This document shows positions 26,282 to 34,710 of a stretch of DNA of 64,000 nt, piece by piece. Origin of the DNA: Rhodoblastus sp963727035 (GTDB lineage Bacteria; Pseudomonadota; Alphaproteobacteria; Rhizobiales; Beijerinckiaceae); assembly GCA_963727035.1 (NCBI GenBank), contig CAVSEY010000029.1, positions 271,378-335,377 on the forward strand, read 5' to 3'. Under the pieces are notes generated by a model, which saw only the letters and a program-made list of their open reading frames with translations, searched no databases and was not told the origin of the DNA. The translations under genes and the position numbers were made by a program. Within the stretch, counting starts at the first letter, position 1. Every line of letters begins with the position of its first letter.

Positions 26282-28797
26282 CAGCCGGCGCTGGACATAA
26301 GATGTCGAGCATTTCTTGTCGCGCAGCACGATCGACACCGCGCGGTCGTAGAGGTCGCCGCCTTCGTCGTCGCCATTGAAGGAGGCGGCGTCGGCTTCCT
26401 CGTCGTCCTGCTCGTCCTCCACCGTCACCGAGTTCGAGATATTCCGGCTGGCCCTGCATCTTCAGATGCGCCACCACCTTCTCCACCTCGACATCGGAGA
26501 CGAACGGCCCATGCACGCGGGAAATCCGCCCGCCGCCCTGCATGTAAAGCATGTCGCCCTGGCCCAGCAGCTGTTCCGCGCCCATCTCGCCCAGGATCGT
26601 GCGGCTGTCGATCTTGGAGGTCACCTGGAACGAGATGCGGGTCGGGAAATTGGCCTTGATCGTGCCGGTGATGACATCGACCGAGGGGCGCTGGGTCGCC
26701 ATGATCAGGTGGATGCCGGCGGCGCGCGCCATCTGCGCCAGGCGCTGGATCGCGCCTTCGATCTCCTTGCCGGCGACCATCATCAGGTCGGCCATTTCAT
26801 CGACGATGACCACGATATAGGGCAGGACCGAGAGGTCCATCTGCTCCTGCTCGTAGATCGCCTCGCCGGTCTCGCGGTCGAAGCCGGTCTGCACCGTGCG
26901 CGAGATGATCTCGCCCTTTTCCCTGGCCTCGGTCACGCGGGCGTTGAAACCGTCGATGTTGCGCACGCCGAGCTTGGACATTTTCTTGTAGCGGTCCTCC
27001 ATCTCGCGCACCGCCCATTTGAGGGCGACGACCGCCTTTTTGGGGTCGGTGACGACGGGGGTCAGCAGGTGCGGGACGCCGTCATAGACGGACAGCTCGA
27101 GCATTTTGGGATCGACCATGATCAGGCGGCAGTCCTGGGGCTTGAGCCGGTAGAGCAGCGACAGGATCATGGTGTTGATGGCGACCGACTTGCCCGAACC
27201 GGTGGTGCCGGCGACGAGCAGATGCGGCATTTTGGCGAGATCGACGATGACCGGCTCGCCGCCGATGGTCTTGCCGAGCGCGATGGCGAGCTTGTGGCGG
27301 GTCTCGACGAAATCGGGCGAGGCGAGCAGCTCGCGCAAAAAAACGGTCTCGCGGCGCGGGTTGGGCAGTTCGACGCCGATGGCGTTGCGCCCCGGCACCA
27401 CCGCAACGCGGGCCGAAATCGCCGACATCGACCGCGCAATGTCGTCCGCCAGCCCGATCACCCGCGACGACTTGATCCCCGGCGCAGGCTCGAATTCGTA
27501 CAAGGTGACGACAGGGCCGGGATGGGCGTTGAGCACGTCGCCGCGCACGCCGAAATCCTCAAGAGTTTTTTCCAGCGAGTCGGCGTTGACTTCGAGTTCG
27601 TCCTCCGGCTGGCCTTCCTCGTGGCGAAGCGGCGGCGGCGCCAGCATGTCGAGCGCGAAAGGCTCATATGCGGCGGCGGGCGCGTCGAGCCTTTCGAGGA
27701 AGCCGCCGGCGGGCGTTCTGGCGCGCTTGACGGCGCGGACGGGCTCGGCGGCCCTGGGCGGCGCCGGCGCGAGGGTGGGCTCGGGCTCCGGCGTCGGCTC
27801 GCTCGGCGTCGCGACCGCCTTGACCCGAATGCGCATTTTCGCCGGCTTTTCCACGGGCTCGACGGGCGCCGGCGCGACGGGCGCCGCGGGGGCGGGCGCC
27901 GCGGGGCGCGTCGCAAAGCCGCCGAAGCCGACGCTGAAGCAGAAGCGCGCGCCCATGCTGGCGAAGGCGCCGAAAGCGGGCAGGAGCGCCGGCGCCCTCG
28001 CCGGCGCCACCGGCGGCTGGACCGGCGCTTCGCTCCGGCGGTCGGGCAGCGGGCGGTCGGGCGTGCGGGCGAAGCGCACCCGCGGCTTGGACTTCGCGTT
28101 TGCGCCGTCGACCACGTGTTTCATGGTGTGCGCCTGGGCGAGGCGGGCCTCCTCCAGGCTGCGGGCGGTTTCTTCGGCCTTGAGCCGGGCTTCTTCCTCG
28201 ATTCGCCGGGTTTCCTCCTCGGCGGCGCGGCGCTGGGTCTCCTCCTCGGCCATGCGGCGGGCGATCGAGGATTCCGGCGTGCGGGTGAAGCGGACATGGG
28301 GCCGGTCGGCGCGGTAGAATTGCGCCGCGCCAGCTTCGCTGGTCGTCTCAGTGACGACATCGGACTGGAATTGCGGCAGGGGCTCGGGCTCCGGCGCCCA
28401 CGCAGATTGGGCGGCCGCGAGAATCGCGCGGGATTTCAGGGCCGCTTCGGCTTCAAGCCGGCCGCGTTCGTCCCCGAAGGCGGATGCGATCGGCGCGCGG
28501 GACGAAGGGCGCCGCCTTGGCCGGGGGCGCGAAAATCTCCGGCCGGGCGAAGGCTTGCGGCGGCGCGGCGCCGGGGGCGGGGTCGAGCAGGACCGCGCGG
28601 GGCCGGCGGATATAGGGGCGATAGGGCGAAGGCCCGTCGTCCTCGTCCCATTCCGGCAGGTCGAACTCGCCGTCGATCTGGCGCATCTCCACGCCGTCGA
28701 GGCCGAAGGAAGCGCGCTGCGCAAGAGGCGCCGCTCGGTCGGCGCGCCGGCCCGCGCCGAAGAATCGCGCAAGCCACTGGTCGAGGGTCATCAACAT
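26144..28797 (-). CDS. ftsK: DNA translocase FtsK, two frameshifts
   Basis: ATP-driven DNA pump for chromosome segregation at division, about 884 residues when joined. The N-terminal frame (from 28797, MLMTLDQWLARFFG) has no transmembrane segments, unlike classical FtsK. A long Pro/Glu/Ala linker with coiled-coil stretches precedes the motor, which has Walker A TTGSGKSVAIN and Walker B IVVIVDEMADLMM. The C-terminal gamma winged helix (YDRAVSIVLRDKKCSTSYVQ to GAFDGE) reads KOPS sites. Removing one C (plus strand) at 28472-28475 and one at 26428-26429 joins the three frames. The last ~138 bases are duplicated at 24061. Confidence 0.9.
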
Positions 28798-29069
28798 GAA
28801 CGCTTCGCCTTGAAATCACTGAAGCGACGCCCCGGACGAATCCCGGAATTCGACGAGGGCGTCGCAACCGCGACCATGCTATCCGCTGGGTTAACGCCAC
28901 GTTTCAAAGGCGATGGATTCGCGGTCGTCCACAGGCGGGATTTGCGGCGTCCCGCGCTGCTTGTCGGATTCAGACGGGGATGTGGATAATCGGTAACTTG
29001 CCCCGCGCGCCGGCTTGGCCGATCCTGCCCGGGAGAGGCGCGACGGACGCGGTCGAGGGCTGGAACGGG

Positions 29070-30521
29070 ATGAGGCGGGCGGAGCGGCGCCGGGGCTGGC
29101 GGAGATTCCTTGGCTGGCGGCGCCTGGGCTGGCGGCGGCTGTTCGGGGCCACCGCCTTCAAGCTGGCCATCGCCTATTTCGTCATCGTCGGCCTCGGCTT
29201 CACTCTGGTGATCGAGCGGGTCGGCGAGAATATCCGCGACCTGATCAACGACCAGACCCGCCAGACCATCAACGCCGAGATCAAGGGGCTGGCAGATCAA
29301 TATGAGGCCGGCGGCCTGACCCAGCTCGTCACGGTGGTGGAGCGCCGCTCGCGCGCGCCGGGGGCCTCGATCTATCTGGTCGCCGCGCCCAACGGCGTCG
29401 CCGTCGCCGGCAATGTGCTGCAGCTGCCGGCCGGCGTGCTCGACCAGAAGACGGCGGTCGAAATCGACTATGAACGCCTCGGCGAGCCCAATGTCGAGCG
29501 CCGCGCCATCGCCCGTGTATTCACCTTGCCGGGCAATTTCCGCCTGCTGATCGGCCACGATCTCGAAGACCGCGAACGGCTGCGCCATATTCTCAATTCG
29601 GCTTTGTTCACGTCGCTGCTGTGGCTGCTGGGCATCGCGACTTTCGGCGGCCTGTTCGTCGCGCGGCGTCTGTTGCAGCGGGTGGACGCGATGAGGGCCA
29701 AGGCCGCGATTTTTCTGCAGGGCGATCTGACCGGCCGCCTGCCGCTCTCGGGCGCCGACGACGAACTCGACCGGCTGGCGCGCAATCTCAACGCCATGCT
29801 CGACCGGATCGCCCGCCTGATGGAGGGGATCAGGCAGGTTTCCGACAATATCGCCCACGACCTGCGCACGCCCCTGACGCGGCTGCGCAACAATGCCGAA
29901 CAGGCCCTCCAGCTCGAAACCGGCGAAGAAGGCGCCCGCGCCGCTCTGGAGCAGGTGATCGAGGAGGCCGACGGGCTGATCCGCATCTTCAACGCCCTGC
30001 TGATGATCGCGCGGGCCGAATCGCAAGCCTCGCGCGAAAATTTCGGCGATCTCGACGCCGCCGAACTGGCGCGCGACATGGCCGAGCTTTACGAGCCTGC
30101 GGCGGAAGAAGCGGGGATCGCCTTGCGGGTCGAGGCGCCGGCGCCGGCGCCGATCCACGGCCAGCGCGAATTGATCGGCCTGGCCCTGGCCAATCTGATC
30201 GACAACGCCCTCAAATATGGCGCGCCCGAGGTTCCGGGCGAGTCGACGGAGGTTTCCGTGACAGCCGAACAGGTCGGCGATCGGATCGAAATTGGGGTCG
30301 GCGATCATGGGCCGGGCATACCCGCGCCGGAGCGCGAGCGGGTGCTGGAGCGTTTCGTGCGGCTGGAGACCTCGCGCAGCCGGCCCGGCTCTGGCCTCGG
30401 CCTGTCGCTCGCCGCCGCCGTCGCCCATCTCCATGACGGCGTGTTGCGCGTCGAGGACAATGCGCCGGGCCTGCGCGTCGTCATGTCGCTGCCGCGCCGC
30501 AGCGAGAAAGGCGTTTCATGA
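29070..30521 (+). CDS. Membrane sensor histidine kinase
   Basis: A two-component kinase of about 483 residues. Following a basic N-terminus (RRAERRRGWRRFLGWRR), transmembrane segment one is FKLAIAYFVIVGLGFTLVI, then a periplasmic domain of about 130 residues, a second transmembrane segment (LFTSLLWLLGIATFGGLFVA), HAMP, the H box NIAHDLRTPLTRL and an ATPase domain with LANLIDNALKYG, GDHGPGIP and GSGLGLSL. I prefer the ATG at 29070; a longer frame to 28980 reads as non-coding at its start. No response regulator is adjacent in the window. The stop overlaps glnE by four bases. Confidence 0.85.
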   Translation: MRRAERRRGWRRFLGWRRLGWRRLFGATAFKLAIAYFVIVGLGFTLVIERVGENIRDLINDQTRQTINAEIKGLADQYEAGGLTQLVTVVERRSRAPGASIYLVAAPNGVAVAGNVLQLPAGVLDQKTAVEIDYERLGEPNVERRAIARVFTLPGNFRLLIGHDLEDRERLRHILNSALFTSLLWLLGIATFGGLFVARRLLQRVDAMRAKAAIFLQGDLTGRLPLSGADDELDRLARNLNAMLDRIARLMEGIRQVSDNIAHDLRTPLTRLRNNAEQALQLETGEEGARAALEQVIEEADGLIRIFNALLMIARAESQASRENFGDLDAAELARDMAELYEPAAEEAGIALRVEAPAPAPIHGQRELIGLALANLIDNALKYGAPEVPGESTEVSVTAEQVGDRIEIGVGDHGPGIPAPERERVLERFVRLETSRSRPGSGLGLSLAAAVAHLHDGVLRVEDNAPGLRVVMSLPRRSEKGVS

Positions 30522-33445
30522 CGACCAGCGCGCCGTCCACTCCCCGCCCGGCGAAGCTCGGCGCCGCCCGCGCGCGGGTCGCCGAATTTCTCGGGCAGGC
30601 GGGCGAGGAAACCGCCGCCGCCTTGCGCGCCTTGCCGGACTGGGCGAAGCTCGAAGAGGTTCTGGTCGGGATCGCCGACCAATCGCCCTTTTTATGGGGG
30701 CTGGCGCGGCGCGACCCGGCCCGGCTGCTGCGCATCCGCCACAAAAAGCCCGACGAGGCGCTCGAAGCCGCCTTGCGCGGCCTTGCCGGCTGTCACGCGC
30801 CCGATTGCGCGGAGGCCCAAGCCATGAGCCTGTTGCGCCGGGCGAAGCGGGACGTGGCGCTGATCGTCGCCCTGGCCGATCTCCTGGGGGAATATGACGT
30901 GGTCGCGGCGACCAGGGCCTTGTCGCGGGCGGCGGACCGTTTCGTCGTCGCCGCCTTGCGCGTCGCCCTGCGCCTTTCCGCCGAAAAGCTCGCGCTCGTC
31001 GATCCGCGCGAGCCCGAGCGCGATTGTGGCCTCGTCATTCTCGCCCTTGGGAAACATGGCGCGGAGGAGCTGAATTATTCCTCCGATGTCGATCTCGTCG
31101 TCTTCTACGACCTGCGCTCGCCTGTCCTCGCCGCCGGGCCGGGGGCCAAGGCCAATTCCCTGCGCCTGACCCAGCATTTGGTGAAACTGTTGCAGGAGCG
31201 CACCGGCGACGGCTATGTCCTGCGCGTCGATCTGCGCCTGCGCCCGGACCCCGGCTCGACCGCGCCCGCCGTCTCGCTCGACGCGGCGCGGCATTATTAC
31301 GAGACGCTGGGCCAGAACTGGGAGCGCGCCGCCATGATCAAGGCGCGCCCGGTGGCGGGCGATCTCGCGCTGGGCTTCGATTTCCTCGATGAAATGGCCG
31401 CCTTCATCTGGCGCAAATATTTCGATTACGCGACCATCGCCGACATTCATGCGATGAAGCGCCAGATCCACGCCGCCAAGGGTCATGCCGAGATCGCCGT
31501 CGCCGGCCATGACATGAAACTCGGGCGCGGCGGCATCCGCGAGATCGAATTTTTCGTCCAGACCCAGCAACTGATCTTTGGCGGCCGCCGCAAGCAATTG
31601 CGCGGCTCCCGCACGCTCGACATGCTGCGCCAGCTTGCCGCCGACGCGTGGATCACGCCGCGCGCCGCCGAGGACATGAGCGCCGCCTATCTCTACCTGC
31701 GCGCGGTCGAGCACCGGCTGCAAATGGTGGACGACCAGCAGACCCAGCGCCTGCCCGAGGACGACGCGAGCTTGAAAAATTTCGCGCGCTTTTGCGGCTA
31801 CGCCGGGACTGCCGGCTTCTCCCGTGACCTGCTGCGCCATTTCCATGCGGTGGAAAGGCATTATGCGCGGCTGTTCGAACATGCGCCGGGGCTCGATTCG
31901 CGCGCCGGCAACCTGGTCTTCACCGGCGCCGCCGACGACCCGGAAACGCTGGAAACCTTGCGCGACATGGGCTTCCGCGATCCGGCCCTTGCCGCGGAAA
32001 CCGTGCGCGGCTGGCATTTCGGGCGCCGTCCGGCGGTGCGCAGCCCCCGCGCCCGCGAGGCGCTGACGGAACTGGTCCCGGCGCTGCTCGAAGCCTTTTC
32101 AAGGTCGGGCGACGCCAATTCCGGCCTCGCCGCGCTCGACGCCGCGCTGGCGCTCATGCCGGCGGCGACGGAACTGTTCGCCTTGCTCAAATCGCATGAG
32201 GCGATGCTGGAGCTTTTCGCCGACATTCTCGGCGGCGCGCCGCGCCTCGCGCAAGTGATCGCCCAATCGCCCCATGTGCTCGACGCCGCCATCGACCGGG
32301 GCGTGGCCGCCGCGCCGATGGAGGTCGGCGATTTTTCCGCGCGCCTCGCGCCTTTCCGCGACGCGGATTCGGGTTTCGAGGTCTTCCTCGACGCCGCCCG
32401 CGATTTCGCCCGCGAAGAGAATTTCATGATCGGCCTGCGCCTTTTCGCCGGGCTGATCGAGCCGGATCAGGCGGCGCGGGCTTTTTCGGCGCTGGCCGAA
32501 GCGATGATCCGCGCCTGTCTGGCGCGGGTGGAAAAGCACTTCGCCGCCGAACATGGCGTCGTCGTCGGCGGGCGCTGCGTCGTGCTGGGCGTCGGCAAGC
32601 TGGGCTCCCGCGAGCTGACCGCGACCTCCGACCTCGATCTGGTGCTGCTCTACGATTTCGATGACGACCGTCCCGAATCCGAGGGCGGCAGGCCGCTGCC
32701 CGCCACGCTCTATTACACGCGGCTGACCCAGCGCCTGATCGCGGCGCTGACGGCGCCGACGCGGCGCGGCAAGCTTTATGACGTCGACATGCGGCTGCGG
32801 CCTTCCGGCCGGCAGGGGCCGCTGGCGACGCAATATGCCTCCTTCCGCGCCTACCAGGCCGACGACGCCGAAATCTGGGAACATATGGCGCTGACCCGCG
32901 CCCGTCCGGTCGCCGGCGCCGAAAGCCTCGCCGCCGAAGCCATGCTGACCATCGAGGACAATCTTTTCCGCCCGCGCGATCGCGCCGAACTGGCGCAGGC
33001 GGCGCGCGACATGCGCGTCCTGATCGCGAAGGAAAAGGGCGAGGACGATCCCTGGAATCTGAAACTCGCGTCAGGCGGCCTGCTCGACGTCGAATTCATC
33101 GCGCAATACCTTGCGCTGGGCTATGGCGCCGACTTTTTGGGCCTGCGCCAGACCGCGACGGCGGATATTCTTGCCGAAGCCGGAAAGGCCGGAATTCTCG
33201 ACGCCGAAACCACGGAATTCCTGCTCAACGCGCTGGCGCTCTACACCAAGGTGACGCAATGGCTGCGGCTGGCGCTGGGCGAGAGCGCCGACCCACGCCA
33301 AGCCGCCGACCCGCGCCACGCCGCCCAAGGCGTGAAACGCCGCATCGCCGCCGCCGCCGGCCTGCCGGATTTCGGTTTTCTGGAACGCGAACTGGCCGAG
33401 ACGCGGAAGGGGGTGCGGCGGGTTTTTGCGCGCATCCTGGTCTGA
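30518..33445 (+). CDS. glnE: Bifunctional glutamine synthetase adenylyltransferase/deadenylase
   Basis: A 975-residue enzyme that switches glutamine synthetase off and on by adding or removing AMP, answering to PII. It has two nucleotidyltransferase domains: the N-terminal adenylyl-removing one with LNYSSDVDLVVFYD, and the C-terminal adenylylating one with GSRELTATSDLDLVLLYDF. Each is followed by a helical domain (DMKLGRGGIREIEFFVQTQQ in the first, LASGGLLDVEFIAQYLAL in the second). It overlaps the upstream kinase gene by four bases. Its last ~85 coding bases are duplicated downstream at 34006 around a hicB gene. Confidence 0.96.
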   Translation: MTTSAPSTPRPAKLGAARARVAEFLGQAGEETAAALRALPDWAKLEEVLVGIADQSPFLWGLARRDPARLLRIRHKKPDEALEAALRGLAGCHAPDCAEAQAMSLLRRAKRDVALIVALADLLGEYDVVAATRALSRAADRFVVAALRVALRLSAEKLALVDPREPERDCGLVILALGKHGAEELNYSSDVDLVVFYDLRSPVLAAGPGAKANSLRLTQHLVKLLQERTGDGYVLRVDLRLRPDPGSTAPAVSLDAARHYYETLGQNWERAAMIKARPVAGDLALGFDFLDEMAAFIWRKYFDYATIADIHAMKRQIHAAKGHAEIAVAGHDMKLGRGGIREIEFFVQTQQLIFGGRRKQLRGSRTLDMLRQLAADAWITPRAAEDMSAAYLYLRAVEHRLQMVDDQQTQRLPEDDASLKNFARFCGYAGTAGFSRDLLRHFHAVERHYARLFEHAPGLDSRAGNLVFTGAADDPETLETLRDMGFRDPALAAETVRGWHFGRRPAVRSPRAREALTELVPALLEAFSRSGDANSGLAALDAALALMPAATELFALLKSHEAMLELFADILGGAPRLAQVIAQSPHVLDAAIDRGVAAAPMEVGDFSARLAPFRDADSGFEVFLDAARDFAREENFMIGLRLFAGLIEPDQAARAFSALAEAMIRACLARVEKHFAAEHGVVVGGRCVVLGVGKLGSRELTATSDLDLVLLYDFDDDRPESEGGRPLPATLYYTRLTQRLIAALTAPTRRGKLYDVDMRLRPSGRQGPLATQYASFRAYQADDAEIWEHMALTRARPVAGAESLAAEAMLTIEDNLFRPRDRAELAQAARDMRVLIAKEKGEDDPWNLKLASGGLLDVEFIAQYLALGYGADFLGLRQTATADILAEAGKAGILDAETTEFLLNALALYTKVTQWLRLALGESADPRQAADPRHAAQGVKRRIAAAAGLPDFGFLERELAETRKGVRRVFARILV

Positions 33446-33532
33446 CTAAGGCGGCGCGAACTTTTGGGTTCGAACGGGTATCCTGTTCAGCAGCGACGTG
33501 AGGCTTCTCGGCAGCTCCAGATAGCGAAATCG
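33358..33532. repeat. Direct repeat 1: end of glnE plus end of convergent gene
   Basis: A 175-base segment that recurs at 34006-34180 with about ten mismatches and no gaps (about 94 %). It comprises the last ~88 bases of glnE with its stop, and, on the opposite strand, the last ~29 codons of a truncated copy of the gene found intact at 34094-34390 (YLELPRSLTSLLNRIPVRTQ). The original site was evidently a convergent glnE/hypothetical gene pair, split by the hicB segment. Confidence 0.9.
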
Positions 33533-33591
33533 GCGTTGCGCTGACAGCGCGCGAATTCCTCAATTCCGGGCCGCCGCAGCCCCGTCCTTCG

Positions 33592-33984
33592 CTAAGCCGC
33601 CATCGCCTTCTTGGCGGCAAAAGCCAAAAAGCCCGAGCGCGAAAAGCCGTTGGCGGCGGCATAGGCGTCCACGTTCGCCAAAACATCCTCGGGCAGGGTG
33701 ACGTTGATCCGCACCGACTTGATCGTCTCCGGCGGGGCGGCGACTAGAATGGCGACGCCGTCGCGATTTTGCGCCTCAGTCATGATGGCTTCGAGGGACG
33801 ACGGCTCGGGGATGGCGATTCCATCTTCAGCCATGCCCTCAAGGTGCAGGGCCAAGGCTTCGGCGGCCATGTCGCGCGCCTCGTCGAGCGTCGCGCCGGC
33901 CGTGACGCAACCGGGAAGATCGGGAAAGCTGACGCCGAAATCGCTGTCGGCGTCCTTGTGGATCAAAGCGATATATTGCCGCAT
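33592..33984 (-). CDS. hicB: HicB-family antitoxin, no HicA partner
   Basis: A 130-residue protein. The N-terminal HicB-like partial RNase H fold (about 1-70) is clear from YIALIHKDADSDFGVSFPDL and PGCVTAGATLDEARDMAAEA. A C-terminal ribbon-helix-helix (about 88-128; RINVTLPEDVLANVDAYAAA) would bind DNA. In complete systems a small HicA mRNA-interferase gene is adjacent. I see none in the 59 bases on one side or the 21 bases on the other before the repeats, so it is an orphan. It is the only cargo between two copies of the glnE 3' end. Confidence 0.88.
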   Translation of the reverse strand: MRQYIALIHKDADSDFGVSFPDLPGCVTAGATLDEARDMAAEALALHLEGMAEDGIAIPEPSSLEAIMTEAQNRDGVAILVAAPPETIKSVRINVTLPEDVLANVDAYAAANGFSRSGFLAFAAKKAMAA

Positions 33985-34005
33985 CGTCGCATCTCAATTT
34001 GATCC

Positions 34006-34180
34006 CGGCCTGCCCGATTTCGCCCTTCTGGAACGCGAACTGGCCGAGACGCGGAAGGGGGCGCCGCGGGTTTTTGCGCGCATCCTGGCCTGACTAGGCC
34101 GGCGCGAACTTTTGGGTTCGAACGGGTATCCTGTTCAGCAGCGACGTGAGGCTTCTCGGCAGCTCCAGGTAGCGAAATCG
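34006..34180. repeat. Direct repeat 2: detached glnE end plus end of convergent gene
   Basis: Second copy of the 175-base segment at 33358-33532. On the plus strand it encodes a detached GlnE tail (LLERELAETRKG then RVFARILA) with a stop but no upstream glnE; four or five codons differ in amino acid from copy 1. On the minus strand it supplies the real C-terminus of the hypothetical gene 34094-34390. Confidence 0.9.
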
Positions 34181-34390
34181 CGAAAGATCGAAGCAATTCG
34201 ACTCGTCATGTTCGACGAGGAAGACTCCGACGCCGGTCTCTCCCGTGTTCCACTGGACGCCGAGGCCGATCGTCGCGACGGTATAGACGGCGCCCTTATC
34301 GATATGCGCGTGGGGGCCGAGCCCCGACGCGTCGATGCAGACGATTTTCGTTCCTGATGTCGTGTGCGGCGAGATCATGACTTCTCCCAC
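34094..34390 (-). CDS. Small hypothetical protein
   Basis: A 98-residue protein with a beta-rich look: GTKIVCIDASGLG, HIDKGAVYTVATIGLGVQW and VGVFLVEHDESN, followed by FRYLELPRSLTSLLN. The KIVCIDASG ... KGxVYTV pattern resembles small phage and mobile-element proteins of unknown function. No signal peptide is seen. Its last ~29 codons lie in the duplicated segment and occur again, truncated, at 33445-33532. It was the original convergent neighbour of glnE. The alternative start MISPHTTSG is five codons in. Confidence 0.6.
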   Translation of the reverse strand: MGEVMISPHTTSGTKIVCIDASGLGPHAHIDKGAVYTVATIGLGVQWNTGETGVGVFLVEHDESNCFDLSRFRYLELPRSLTSLLNRIPVRTQKFAPA

Positions 34391-34710
34391 CTTCTGATAA
34401 CAAGTATCCGCTTCCCGGTTGTCGGCAATCGACCTCCGTGGCGGCGCGACCTCAGGCGATGTTCTCTCCCGTCTGGCTTTTTGTTCCCCGTAGGGTGAAG
34501 CGATTACACCGCCGAGGTTAACTCGTTTCTAAAATAACGCAAAGTCGGCGATTTCGTTTCAATCGCAATGCCGAAAATGGAGCCCTCGCGGGCCAAAAAA
34601 AGCGGCCCGTCGCCTGTGACGGATGGCGAATGGCGCCGCATTTTCGCGAGGCGTATAAAGGCGCGACGAAACCGCGCCTTGCGCGGAAAATCTGGACGCT
34701 GGAAGCCCGA
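34391..34710. other. Intergenic region before methylmalonyl-CoA mutase
   Basis: These 320 bases separate two divergent genes. An AT-rich stretch near 34500-34560 (AACTCGTTTCTAAAATAACG) is a reasonable promoter zone. A small inverted repeat CGGGCC/GGCCCG around an A-run lies near 34588. I looked for a cobalamin riboswitch, since the enzyme needs B12, and saw none. Confidence 0.4.

Noticed and set aside
26376..28799. An 807-codon plus-strand frame across ftsK
   Set aside because: Shadow of ftsK; the product has no recognisable domain.
33460..33500. GGTTCGAA resembling a tRNA T-arm
   Set aside because: No acceptor stem or anticodon arm can be formed; the bases are part of the duplicated coding end of the small hypothetical gene.
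34391..34710. Cobalamin riboswitch before the B12-dependent mutase
   Set aside because: The conserved B12-box words are absent.
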